Shown here in pieces: positions 42,932 to 50,796 of a DNA stretch of 64,000 nt (position 1 is the stretch's first letter; each line of letters begins with the position of its first letter). This stretch comes from Actinomyces culturomici (lineage in GTDB: Bacteria; Actinomycetota; Actinomycetes; Actinomycetales; Actinomycetaceae). The stretch lies in NCBI RefSeq assembly GCF_900499005.1, contig NZ_LS991316.1:586064-650063 (forward strand), given 5' to 3'. The translations under genes were made by a program, and so were the position numbers. The notes under the pieces are model-generated. The model ran no database searches and was not told where the DNA came from. It saw only the letters and a program-made list of their open reading frames with translations.

Positions 42932-43669
42932 ATGTCGACCCTCATCCTCCTGCCCGCCGTCGACGTCGTCGACGGCAAGGCCGTCCGACTCACCCAGGGC
43001 GAGGCCGGGACCGAGACGAACTACGGGCACCCGCTCGAGGCCGCCCGGTCCTTCGTCGAGGCGGGCGCGCAGTGGCTGCACCTCGTCGACCTCGACGCCG
43101 CCTTCGGCCGCGGGTCGAACGCGCCGCTCCTCACCGAGATCACGCGCGAGCTCCCCATCGACGTCGAGCTGTCCGGCGGCATCCGCGACGACGAGTCGCT
43201 GCGCCGGGCGCTCGACGCGGGCGCCCGCCGCGTCAACCTCGGGACCGCCGCGCTCGAGAACTCCGAGTGGACCGAGCGCGTCATCCGCGAATTCGGCGAC
43301 CGCGTCGCCGTCGGGCTCGACGTGCGCGGGGAGACCCTGTCGGCGCGCGGCTGGACCCGCGACGGCGGGAACCTCTGGGAGACGATCGAGCGTCTCAACG
43401 CGGCCGGGTGCGCCCGCTACGTCGTCACCGACGTCGCCCGCGACGGCATGCTCTCCGGCCCGAACCTTGAGCTGCTCGCCCGCGTGTGCGAGGCGACCGA
43501 CGCCGCCGTCGTCGCCTCCGGCGGCGTGTCGAGCCTCGCGGACATCGAGGCGCTGCGCGGCCTCGTCGACGCGGGCGTCGAGGGCGCCATCGTCGGCAAG
43601 GCCCTCTACGCGGGCGCCTTCACGCTCGAGCGCGCGCTCGAGGTCGCGGCAGGCGGGTCCGCCGAGTGA
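42932..43669 (+). CDS. hisA: HisA / PriA (ProFAR isomerase, possibly also TrpF)
   Basis: A 245-aa beta-alpha barrel. Visible: [21 protein letters not shown] with the first catalytic Asp, [42 protein letters not shown] with the second catalytic Asp region, and [12 protein letters not shown]. In actinobacteria lacking trpF this protein (PriA) serves both histidine and tryptophan pathways; the sequence fits either name. ATG at 42932 after GGAAGGA; stop overlaps sseB. Confidence 0.93.
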   Translation: MSTLILLPAVDVVDGKAVRLTQGEAGTETNYGHPLEAARSFVEAGAQWLHLVDLDAAFGRGSNAPLLTEITRELPIDVELSGGIRDDESLRRALDAGARRVNLGTAALENSEWTERVIREFGDRVAVGLDVRGETLSARGWTRDGGNLWETIERLNAAGCARYVVTDVARDGMLSGPNLELLARVCEATDAAVVASGGVSSLADIEALRGLVDAGVEGAIVGKALYAGAFTLERALEVAAGGSAE

Positions 43670-44448
43670 GCGAGGAATCGCGCCGCGTCCCCGAACTCAC
43701 CGAGGACCAGAAGAACCGCCTCTCCCAGCGCCTCGCGATGATGCGCCACGATCGCGCCGACGTCGGGCAGGCGCTGCCCCTGACCGCGGCGGCCCTGTCG
43801 GCCTCGGCGGCCGACGACGGGGGAGCGGCCCGCCTCGAGGCGCTCGTCGCCGCGCTCGCGACCGAACGGGTCATCGTTCCCATCGAGGTCGAGCCCGATC
43901 CTCGCGAGACCGGCGTCCACGCGGGCCTGTCGGGCGACGGGCATCCGGCGATCGACTTCGTCCGTGCGACCACGTCGGCGGGCGAGGCGCTCGCCGTCTA
44001 CTCCTCCGCCGCCGCACTCGCCGCGCACCGATCGGGGGACCGGCCGATGGCGCTCGACTTCCGAAGGATCGGGCTCACCGCCCTCGTCGAGACGGGCGGG
44101 CGCGTCGTCATGGACCCCGGAACCGCGTCGGTGCTCCTCCCGCGGCCGGCCGTCGCGGCCCTCGCCCAGGGGGACGAATGGCTCCCGGCGTGGAGGGACG
44201 CGGAGCTCCTCGAGGAGCTGCGGACTCTCGCCGGTGTCGGCGCGGGCTCGACGGGGATCGTCGATGTGCGCCTCGCGTACGCGGGCGACGGGCTCGTCCG
44301 GGTCGAGATTCTCGCGGACGCCTCGGTCGAGGAGCGGGCGCTGCGCGCCGCCGTCGCCGAGGCCGCGCGGCGGATCGGGTCCTCGGCCCGGCTCATCGCG
44401 TCCGCCGACCGGATCGAGATCGCCCCACGGCTCGTCCGCCTCTCCTAG
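43666..44448 (+). CDS. SseB-family protein
   Basis: A 260-aa cytoplasmic protein with a SseB N-terminal domain ([70 protein letters not shown]). Homologues follow hisA in many actinobacteria; function unknown. The GTG overlaps the hisA stop by 4 nt, so it is expressed with the his genes. The first 45 residues ([19 protein letters not shown]) are a separate helical extension. Confidence 0.85.
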   Translation: MSEESRRVPELTEDQKNRLSQRLAMMRHDRADVGQALPLTAAALSASAADDGGAARLEALVAALATERVIVPIEVEPDPRETGVHAGLSGDGHPAIDFVRATTSAGEALAVYSSAAALAAHRSGDRPMALDFRRIGLTALVETGGRVVMDPGTASVLLPRPAVAALAQGDEWLPAWRDAELLEELRTLAGVGAGSTGIVDVRLAYAGDGLVRVEILADASVEERALRAAVAEAARRIGSSARLIASADRIEIAPRLVRLS

Positions 44449-44506
44449 ACCCCTTCCCGCCCGCAGGGCCACCGTCCGAAGAACCACCGCCCCCGCTCCT
44501 TTCATC

Positions 44507-44585
44507 GAGAGCATCACCTTTCCTCCTCGATAGCATTACCCGAACCTCGTCGAGAGCATCACCTTTCCTCGTCGAGGGGATGCGG
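44507..44585 (-). repeat. 22-bp repeat array A5: three units plus end block
   Basis: Units start at 44507, 44529 and 44552 (steps of 22 and 23), each a form of GAGAGCATCACCTTTCCTCG, followed by the end block GAGGGGATGCGG at 44574. It lies just after the sseB stop. Confidence 0.85.
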
Positions 44586-45037
44586 CGCACGGCCTCACGG
44601 CTCCCGGTGCATGCCCGTTCCACGTGCCTGCAGCGGCATTCCTCATGTTCGGCAGGGAGGGGGTATCGGGATTCCGCCGTCGAACGGCGTGAAACGCCGA
44701 ACACTCCGACAGACATCCGCTAGAGCACGTCGAGGCGGCGATGCAGGTCAAGCGGGGCGCCGATTCCGCGCGCGAGGCGACCTGGATCGCACACTCGACG
44801 ACGTTCCCCGTCGGTCGAGTGCGCCGAGACGGCGATGAAGGTCGTGCGGGGCATCGGCAACCGACTCCACCCCCAACTGCGAAGAACCGGTCATGCTCTC
44901 GGCGGATCGACGAGGGCGGGACGGGGCGCCGTCGAGTAGTCGCGACTCGAGGATCGACGAGGGCGGGGCCCCGGTCCTGTGGGCGATTCCATACCGCCTG
45001 CGAGCTTCGGTGATTCGCCCTCGTCGGCCCACACTGG
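44586..45037. other. Gene-free stretch with degraded repeats
   Basis: No convincing gene. It has a 27-nt imperfect direct repeat (44732-44758 and 44826-44852, 23 of 27 matching), which on the minus strand reads as two similar peptides containing DLHRRL, one ending in a stop; this may be gene debris. It also holds a single orphan unit of the 22-bp family (ATGCTCTCGGCGG near 44893-44905) fused to a GATCGACGAGG copy (44904-44930), and another GATCGACGAGG copy at 44951-44974. Confidence 0.5.
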
Positions 45038-45043
45038 TACCGT
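45038..45043 (+). promoter_or_regulatory. Candidate -10 box of the infC leader
   Basis: TACCGT fits TANNNT, with TTCGCC 18 bp upstream. It would start an RNA near 45050, 220 nt before infC. Confidence 0.45.
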
Positions 45044-45056
45044 TGGAGTCAACCGT

Positions 45057-45230
45057 CCGGGCGCATGCCCGGAATGCAAGCGGAGACTCCTCCCACCTGG
45101 ATGCCCGCCCCGATGCGAATCGGGGTCCGCGCTGAGGCGCGATGTTAAAGGGGATCGGGTCGAACGGCGAACGCCTCGCGCGTTTCCTCGTCGGGTCGGG
45201 CCTCCGTGCGCATGAAGTGCGACGGAGGCC
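45057..45230 (+). promoter_or_regulatory. Structured infC leader with attenuator-like hairpin
   Basis: Three hairpins line up: CCGGGC/GCCCGG with a GCAT loop (45057-45072), CCCCGAT/ATCGGGG with a GCGA tetraloop (45108-45125), and GGCCTCCGT/ACGGAGGCC (45199-45207 with 45222-45230) followed by TTCTTCGTT, which looks like a terminator 42 nt before the infC start. Attenuation of infC operons by a leader is known in other bacteria; the exact mechanism here is inference. Confidence 0.6.
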
Positions 45231-45272
45231 TTCTTCGTTGCGCTTCGCGAAGAACCGTGGAAGGAGTCACCC

Positions 45273-45902
45273 ATCAGCGAGACCCGCATTAACGAGCGGA
45301 TCCGAGTTCCCGAGGTCCGCCTCGTGGGACCCGGAGGGGAACAGGTCGGCGTCGTCCGAGTCGAGGACGCGCTGCGCCTTGCCGAGGAGGCCGGACTCGA
45401 CCTCGTCGAGGTGGCGCCCGACGCCAAGCCGCCGGTCGCCAAGCTCATGGACTACGGGAAGTTCAAGTACGAGGCCGCTCAGAAGGCTCGCGATGCTCGC
45501 CGCAACCAGGCGAACACCCAGCTCAAGGAGATCCGCTTCCGCCTGAAGATCGACGACCACGACTTTGCCGTGAAGAAGGGCCACGTCGAGCGCTTCCTCG
45601 CCCAGGGCGACAAGGTCAAGGTCATGATCATGTTCCGCGGTCGCGAGCAGTCCCGCCCCGAGGCGGGCGTCCGTCTGCTCCAGCGTCTCGCGGAGGAGGT
45701 CGGGGAGCTCGCCACCGTCGAGTCGATGCCCCGTCAGGACGGGCGCAACATGACGATGGTGCTCGCCCCGACGAAGCGGAAGTCCGACGCGATCAACGAG
45801 CAGCGCAAGCGCCGCGAGGCCGAGCGCGAGGAGCGGCGCGGGAAGCGCCAGGAGCGCGCCATCAAGGATCAGGCGCGCGCCGCCTCCACGGAGAAGAACT
45901 GA
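45273..45902 (+). CDS. infC: Translation initiation factor IF-3, ATC start codon
   Basis: A 209-aa IF-3: N-domain [20 protein letters not shown], linker, [16 protein letters not shown]-domain [25 protein letters not shown] and [15 protein letters not shown]-3 checks start-codon choice on the 30S subunit. The conserved N-terminus begins at ATC 45273, with AAGGAG 6 nt upstream; the frame is open back to a TGA without any ATG, GTG or TTG, and the next standard start (GTG 45324) would cut off 17 conserved residues. Rare start codons of infC (AUU in E. coli) allow IF-3 to repress itself. The C-terminus has an added Arg/Glu/Lys-rich tail. Confidence 0.93.
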   Translation: MSETRINERIRVPEVRLVGPGGEQVGVVRVEDALRLAEEAGLDLVEVAPDAKPPVAKLMDYGKFKYEAAQKARDARRNQANTQLKEIRFRLKIDDHDFAVKKGHVERFLAQGDKVKVMIMFRGREQSRPEAGVRLLQRLAEEVGELATVESMPRQDGRNMTMVLAPTKRKSDAINEQRKRREAEREERRGKRQERAIKDQARAASTEKN

Positions 45903-45945
45903 CGCCGTCGATCCGTCGACGACGTGACAGAGAAGGAAAAAGAGA

Positions 45946-46140
45946 ATGCCGAAGAACAAGACGCACTCCGGTGCCAAGAAGCGCTTCCGCGTGACCGGCT
46001 CGGGCAAGCTCATGCGCGAGCAGGCCGGCGCCCGCCACCTGCTGGAGCACAAGTCCTCCCGCAAGACCCGCCGTCTCGCCACCGATCAGGTCCTGGAGAC
46101 CGCTGACGTCAAGCGCGTCAAGCGACTCCTCGGCAAGTGA
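45946..46140 (+). CDS. rpmI: 50S ribosomal protein L35
   Basis: A 64-aa basic protein, [37 protein letters not shown]: complete L35. It follows infC and precedes rplT, the standard order. The ribosome site is AGAAGGAAAA. Confidence 0.97.
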   Translation: MPKNKTHSGAKKRFRVTGSGKLMREQAGARHLLEHKSSRKTRRLATDQVLETADVKRVKRLLGK

Positions 46141-46166
46141 CCGGACCCGTAAAGGAGAACTGAAAC

Positions 46167-46547
46167 ATGGCACGTGTCAAGCGTTCTGTGAACGCCAAGA
46201 AGAAGCGTCGCACCGTCCTCGAGCAGGCCTCCGGCTACCGCGGCCAGCGCTCGCGCATGTACCGCAAGGCCAAGGAGCAGGTCACTCACTCCTTCGTCTA
46301 CTCCTACCGCGACCGCAAGGCGCGTAAGGGCGACTTCCGCCGCCTGTGGATCCAGCGCATCAACGCGGCCTCGCGCGCGCAGGGCATGACCTACAACCGC
46401 TTCATCCAGGGCCTCGGCCTCGCGGGTGTCGAGGTCGACCGTCGCATGCTCGCCGACCTCGCCGTCAACGACATCGCCGCGTTCAACGCGCTCGTCAAGG
46501 TCGCGAAGGACGCCCTCCCCGAGGACGTCAACGCCCCCAAGGCCTGA
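46167..46547 (+). CDS. rplT: 50S ribosomal protein L20
   Basis: A 126-aa protein with the L20 hallmark [29 protein letters not shown] and [20 protein letters not shown]20 binds 23S rRNA early in assembly and in some bacteria also controls its own operon. AAAGGAG precedes the ATG. Confidence 0.97.
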   Translation: MARVKRSVNAKKKRRTVLEQASGYRGQRSRMYRKAKEQVTHSFVYSYRDRKARKGDFRRLWIQRINAASRAQGMTYNRFIQGLGLAGVEVDRRMLADLAVNDIAAFNALVKVAKDALPEDVNAPKA

Positions 46548-46551
46548 CGCT

Positions 46552-47409
46552 TTGTCGCATCGCTTCGAGCGCCCGGACGTGCTCGCCAATCCCCGCGCGG
46601 ATCGCGTGCGGAGGACGGCGGCGCTGTCCGGGCGCTCGGCGCGTTCACGGGCCGGTCGCATCCTCGTCGAGGGGCCGCAGGCCGTCCGCGAGCTCCTCGC
46701 GCACCGCGCCTCCGCCGTCGAGGACGTCTACGTCTCCGAGGCGGCGGCCGACGCCCACCCGGACGTCCTCGCGCTCGCCCGCAAGGCGACGCGCTTCGTC
46801 CACCTCACGACGACCGAGGTTGCCGAGGCGCTGAGTCCGGACTCCCAGGGCATCGTGGCCGTGGCCGAGGACACCGCGATCGTCCGCGAGCTCGGCGCGA
46901 TTCCGGTCGGCTCGACGCTCGTCCTCCTCGCCCAGGGGCGCGATCCGGGCAATGTCGGGACGATCATCCGGACCGCCGACGCGATGGGCGCCGCCGCGGT
47001 CCTCACGGTCTCGGGCACCGTCGACGTCGCGAGCCCCAAAGTCATCCGCTCGACCGCCGGCTCCGTCTTCCACCTCCCGATCGTCCCGCTTCCGACGTAC
47101 GAGGACGCAGCGGCGACGATCCACGAGGCCGGGGGACTCGTCCTCGGCACCTCGGGTGGGCTCGGCACCCTCGACCTCGTCGATCTGCTCGAGGAGTCGC
47201 GGGCCGGCGCCGGGCCGCTCGTCGGAACGCACGCGTGGGCGCTCGGCAACGAGGCGAAGGGCCTGTCCGCGGCCGAGCTCGACGCCTGCGACGCCCTCGT
47301 GTCGATCCCCATGACGGGAGGCGCGGAATCTCTCAACGTCGCCTCCGCCGCGGCCATGTGCCTCTTCGCCTCCCAGACGGCGCGCACGCGCCTCGCGGCC
47401 GGGCGCTGA
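46552..47409 (+). CDS. TrmH/SpoU-family RNA 2'-O-methyltransferase
   Basis: A 285-aa SPOUT methyltransferase. N-terminal substrate-binding domain (RILVEGPQAVRELLAHRA), then the SPOUT motifs: DPGNVGTIIRTADAMGAAAVL, LGNEAKGLSAAEL and VSIPMTGGAESLNVASAAAMCLF. Homologues after rplT methylate 23S rRNA or tRNA ribose; the site is unknown, and relatives include the thiostrepton-type resistance enzymes. The likely start is TTG at 46552, 5 nt after the rplT stop; GTG at 46579 is an alternative. No good ribosome site is present, so coupling to rplT is likely. Confidence 0.9.
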   Translation: MSHRFERPDVLANPRADRVRRTAALSGRSARSRAGRILVEGPQAVRELLAHRASAVEDVYVSEAAADAHPDVLALARKATRFVHLTTTEVAEALSPDSQGIVAVAEDTAIVRELGAIPVGSTLVLLAQGRDPGNVGTIIRTADAMGAAAVLTVSGTVDVASPKVIRSTAGSVFHLPIVPLPTYEDAAATIHEAGGLVLGTSGGLGTLDLVDLLEESRAGAGPLVGTHAWALGNEAKGLSAAELDACDALVSIPMTGGAESLNVASAAAMCLFASQTARTRLAAGR

Positions 47410-47483
47410 CGCCCGGCGCGCCGAGCCCGAGCCGCGCCGCCTGAAACCGGCGCCTGCCGTGCCGGATGGTCCGACTGCTTCGC

Positions 47484-47489
47484 TACCCT
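47484..47489 (+). promoter_or_regulatory. Probable -10 box of thiL (leaderless)
   Basis: TACCCT is followed after 6 nt by the ATG at 47496; no ribosome site is present. Confidence 0.55.
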
Positions 47490-47495
47490 GGGACC

Positions 47496-48485
47496 ATGAC
47501 GCTCATCAGGGAATTGGACGAAGGCGAACTCATCTCCCGCTTCGAGGAGGTCCTCCCGGTCGGCGACCGGACGATCCTCGGCATCGGCGACGACTGCGCG
47601 CAGGTGGCCGCGCCCGAGGGGTCGTTCATCGTGACGACCGACATCATCGTCGAGGATCAGCACTTCCACCGCTCGTGGTCCGACCCCGAGCAGATCGGGC
47701 AGCGCATCGCCGCGCAGAACCTCGCCGACATCGCCGGCATGGGCGGGCGGACCTCCGCCCTCGTCGTCACGCTCGCGCTCACGCCGGACACCGAACTCGA
47801 CTGGCTGATCGCCCTCGTCAAGGGGATCGGCGACCGCGCGCGCGAGGCTGGCGCCGGAGTCGTCGGCGGCGATCTTTCGCGGGGGGAGAAGATGGTCCTC
47901 TCGATCACCGCGATGGGCTGGTGCGAGGGCGATCCCGTGACGCGCTCGGGCGCGAGGCCGGGTGATGTGCTCGCGATCTCCGGGAAGGTCGGCGTCTCCA
48001 ACGCCGGCCTCGATCTGCTCCTGCGCGAGAAGGTCGACCCCGCGCTGCGGACTCGCGCCGAGCTCGGCGACCTCTACGAGCCGCTGACGATCTACCGGGC
48101 GCCGAATCCGCCGCTCGAGACCGGGCCGGCGGCCGCGCGCGCGGGCGCCCACGCGATGATGGACCTGTCCGACGGGATCGCGAAGGACGGCGGGCGCATG
48201 GCCCGGGCGAGCCGCGTCGTCATCGACCTCGATCGCAGGGCCCTCGAGAAGGAGGCCGCGCCGCTCGCGGAATTCGCCGCGATCTGCGAGGTCGATCCGC
48301 TGAACTGGGTCCTCGGCGGGGGAGAGGACCACGGGATGCTCGCCGCCTTCGGGCCGGACGCGGTGCTCCCCGAGGGATTCCGCGTCATCGGCTCGATCCG
48401 CGCGCCGCGCGAGGGGGAGGCCTGCGCCCAGCTCCTCGACGGCGTCGAGGTGACGGGCGGTTGGGACCACTTCAAGAACTCCTGA
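47496..48485 (+). CDS. thiL: Thiamine-monophosphate kinase
   Basis: A 329-aa ATP-dependent kinase making thiamine diphosphate. Visible: LGIGDDCAQVAAPEG, TTDIIVEDQHFHRSW, AQNLADIAGMGG, VGGDLSRGEKMVLSITAMG and MMDLSDGIAKDGGRMA with the metal-binding Asps. The ATG at 47496 fits the -10 box 6 nt upstream; an in-frame GTG/ATG at 47466 would precede the promoter. A convergent hairpin region separates it from rpmB. Confidence 0.93.
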   Translation: MTLIRELDEGELISRFEEVLPVGDRTILGIGDDCAQVAAPEGSFIVTTDIIVEDQHFHRSWSDPEQIGQRIAAQNLADIAGMGGRTSALVVTLALTPDTELDWLIALVKGIGDRAREAGAGVVGGDLSRGEKMVLSITAMGWCEGDPVTRSGARPGDVLAISGKVGVSNAGLDLLLREKVDPALRTRAELGDLYEPLTIYRAPNPPLETGPAAARAGAHAMMDLSDGIAKDGGRMARASRVVIDLDRRALEKEAAPLAEFAAICEVDPLNWVLGGGEDHGMLAAFGPDAVLPEGFRVIGSIRAPREGEACAQLLDGVEVTGGWDHFKNS

Positions 48486-48498
48486 ACCGAACCCATTG

Positions 48499-48615
48499 CA
48501 AGAACGCACACAGTTTCGCCCTTTCGCGGGGGCGCCTACGGGCTTCGCTGCGCATTTGCGCAGGTCGCGGAGACTCTCTCGGGCGCTGTGTCGAGAAACT
48601 GTGTGCGTAATTGCG
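48499..48615. repeat. 117-bp inverted-repeat element
   Basis: 20-bp arms (48499-48518 and 48596-48615) match inversely with two mismatches, including 14 perfect bases (ACGCACACAGTTTC / GAAACTGTGTGCGT). Inside is a second hairpin CTGCGCA/TGCGCAG (48549-48564). No reading frame. It could be a MITE-like element or a structured RNA. No target duplication is evident. Confidence 0.65.
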
Positions 48616-48653
48616 GGTCGGCGACGTAGACGGCCACCGGATGACGACGGAAA

Positions 48654-48693
48654 AGGGTTCGGCCCGCAGGAGTGATCCTGCGGGCCGAACCCT
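48654..48693 (-). terminator. rpmB terminator
   Basis: An 18-bp perfect stem (48654-48671 with 48676-48693) around GTGA, followed on the minus strand by TTTT. It lies 45 bp beyond the rpmB stop codon. Confidence 0.88.
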
Positions 48694-48738
48694 AGCGTCC
48701 AGAGGGCCGAGAGCCTCGACCGATCCGACGGCGGGCGC

Positions 48739-48930
48739 TCAGATGGCGCGCTGCACCTTGTCGGACTTCAGGCACTTGGTGCACACGTTGAGTCGCTTCG
48801 GCGTCCCATTGATAAGGGCGCGAACGCGCTGAATGTTCGGATTCCAGCGGCGGTTGGTGCGAACGTGCGAGTGCGACACGCTCTTGCCGAAGCCGGGTCC
48901 CTTACCGCACACGTCACAAACGGCAGCCAC
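48739..48930 (-). CDS. rpmB: 50S ribosomal protein L28
   Basis: A 63-aa protein: [49 protein letters not shown]. Both CxxC pairs are present, so this is the zinc-binding form (many actinobacteria also have a zinc-free copy used under zinc limitation). GTG start at 48930 with GAGGAG 6 nt upstream. Divergent from the DAK2-recG operon. Confidence 0.95.
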   Translation of the reverse strand: MAAVCDVCGKGPGFGKSVSHSHVRTNRRWNPNIQRVRALINGTPKRLNVCTKCLKSDKVQRAI

Positions 48931-49160
48931 GATGATCTCCTCGGTTTCCAGATTTCTTCGATCCCGCCCGGGGGCGGAACAGTCTTCGCGGTGGGGGCCA
49001 CCGCAGGCAACTGTGACAGAGTACCGGATCGGCGAGGACTCCTCCAAGTCCCGCGGCCGCCCCGATCTGTCGGATCGCCCACACGGCGGCGCATCGGACC
49101 CCGCACGTCGTCCGGGCCGTCGCCCGGCGGGGGAGAGGGCGCGCCGGAGCGCTGGGCGGC

Positions 49161-49166
49161 GATAAT
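49161..49166 (+). promoter_or_regulatory. Probable -10 box of the DAK2-recG operon
   Basis: GATAAT is a good -10 match; the ATG it contains (49165) is therefore unlikely to be a start. Transcription would begin near 49173 and the GTG at 49198 has a GGGAGG site. Confidence 0.5.
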
Positions 49167-49197
49167 GGGGGAGACCGATTTCGACCCGGGAGGTCCC

Positions 49198-50796
49198 GTG
49201 CCCCTCACCGCCCGCACTCTCGCGCGCGCCCTCGGCGACGCCGCCGCGGAGGCGAAGAACCTCGCCCGATTCCTCGACGACCTCGACGGATGGGACGGCT
49301 TCGACTGCGACACGGGGACGAACGCCGCCCGAACGCTCGCCGCAATGCATCGGGCCGCGGACCGCCTCGACGGGGAGTCCCCCTTCTTCGAGGCGCTCGA
49401 CGCGGTCGTCGAGGCCGGGATCGGGGAGGGCCGCGGCCACATCGGCGTCATCCTCACCGCCCTCTTCGCCGGCTGGTCGCGCGGCCTCGACGGGGCGACG
49501 GCGCTCACGCCGGTCGTCATCCGGCGGATGCTGAAGACCGATCCGCGCACGCCGCTCCAACGCTCCCCGCTCTCCGACGCGGTCGTCCACGTCCTCGAGA
49601 CGGCATCGAAGGCGGCCGACGACCTCGGAGACACGCTCCCGACGGACGCCTACCTCGTGTCCTGGTACTCGCTCGCCGCCCAGGAGGGCCTCGTCGCCGC
49701 GACGAACGAGCGGACCGGGAGGATCGACGCGGGCGCCTCGGTGCTGACGATCGTCTTCGCCTGCTTCGACGCGGCCGTCGGCGGCGACCCCTCGGTTCTC
49801 GAATCGCTCGCCCGTATGCTGTCCGAGCTCGCCGATTCGGGCGGGCGCGCGGTCCGGCAGCACTCGCCCTCGCCGGAGCGCGCCTTCACCGTCGACGCCG
49901 TCTGGCAGGGAACCGAACCCGACGCGCTCGCGCTCTTCGACGCGATCGAGGCGATGGGCGCGCGGCTCAGCTGCGCGGGCGCCGTCGACCCCTTCGGCGT
50001 CGGACTGTGGCGCCTCCACGTCGACACCTCGGCGCCGCTCGCCGCCCGGCCGCGCACGGGCCGCCTCATCCGCTTCGCGATCGCCGACGCGCGGCCCGAC
50101 GAGGAGCTCGGCGTCGACGAGCTCGACGAGGGCGTCGTCACCCACCGCGGCGTGCGTCTCCTCGAGCGCCGCCCGCTGCGCCGCGTCGAGCGGGCCCGCG
50201 TCCTCGCGTGCACGCGCGCGCCGGGACTCGTCGAGGACCTCGCGCGCACGGGCGCCGTCGTCCTCCTCGACCCCAACCCCGAGGACGCCGCCGGGATCCT
50301 CGCGATCGCCTCGGCGACCCCGACCGGCGTGTGCCTCCTCGCCCCCTGCGACGAGGCCTCCGCGAACCTCGGCGCCGCCCTCGCGCGCGCCGGCGAGGCC
50401 CGCCCGGAGTCGACCACGATCCTCCTCGCCGATTCGACCGACGACCTCGCGGCCCTCGCCGTCGCCCACGCCTGCGCCGGACTCTTCGTCCCCCAGCCGG
50501 GGGGACGGGCCGTCGCCGACACCCTCGCCCACCTCCTCGCCGAGGGCGCGGCCTCCGCCCTCCAGGCGAGCCTCGCCCAGCCGCTCCCCGACGACGAGCG
50601 CGCCGCCGGAGTCGTCGCCGAGCTCGCCCGCAGGGCGCCCGGATCCTGGAGGCTCCTCGTCGCCGCGGGCGACGGCCCCGACCTCGTCGCCCTCGTCCGC
50701 CAGATCGTCGCGCACGAATCCCCCTGGGCCGCCGACGTCGAGGTCGTCGACGGGGGACAGGCGGGCCCGAGCCTCCTCCAGGCGGTCGGCGCGTGA
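49198..50796 (+). CDS. DAK2-domain protein (fatty acid kinase FakA-like)
   Basis: A 532-aa protein with an N-terminal DAK2 ATP-binding domain (residues ~5-190: [54 protein letters not shown]). The usual DGDTGTN motif reads DCDTGTN here: both metal-binding Asps are kept, Gly is replaced by Cys. The C-terminal half is a DegV-independent DAK2-associated domain ([23 protein letters not shown]). FakA-type kinases phosphorylate fatty acids carried by FakB; no fakB is nearby. It overlaps recG by 4 nt, a conserved pairing. Confidence 0.85.
   Translation: MPLTARTLARALGDAAAEAKNLARFLDDLDGWDGFDCDTGTNAARTLAAMHRAADRLDGESPFFEALDAVVEAGIGEGRGHIGVILTALFAGWSRGLDGATALTPVVIRRMLKTDPRTPLQRSPLSDAVVHVLETASKAADDLGDTLPTDAYLVSWYSLAAQEGLVAATNERTGRIDAGASVLTIVFACFDAAVGGDPSVLESLARMLSELADSGGRAVRQHSPSPERAFTVDAVWQGTEPDALALFDAIEAMGARLSCAGAVDPFGVGLWRLHVDTSAPLAARPRTGRLIRFAIADARPDEELGVDELDEGVVTHRGVRLLERRPLRRVERARVLACTRAPGLVEDLARTGAVVLLDPNPEDAAGILAIASATPTGVCLLAPCDEASANLGAALARAGEARPESTTILLADSTDDLAALAVAHACAGLFVPQPGGRAVADTLAHLLAEGAASALQASLAQPLPDDERAAGVVAELARRAPGSWRLLVAAGDGPDLVALVRQIVAHESPWAADVEVVDGGQAGPSLLQAVGA

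Noticed and set aside
12704-44585. CRISPR arrays
   Set aside because: The 22-bp units are contiguous with no unique spacers and there are no cas genes.
44586-45272. A tRNA or small gene upstream of infC
   Set aside because: No cloverleaf with a GTTCGA-type T loop and no frame with a ribosome site and recognisable product was found.
49165-49197. ATG at 49165 as the DAK2 start
   Set aside because: It is part of a GATAAT -10 box; the GTG at 49198 has a GGGAGG site and begins the conserved domain.
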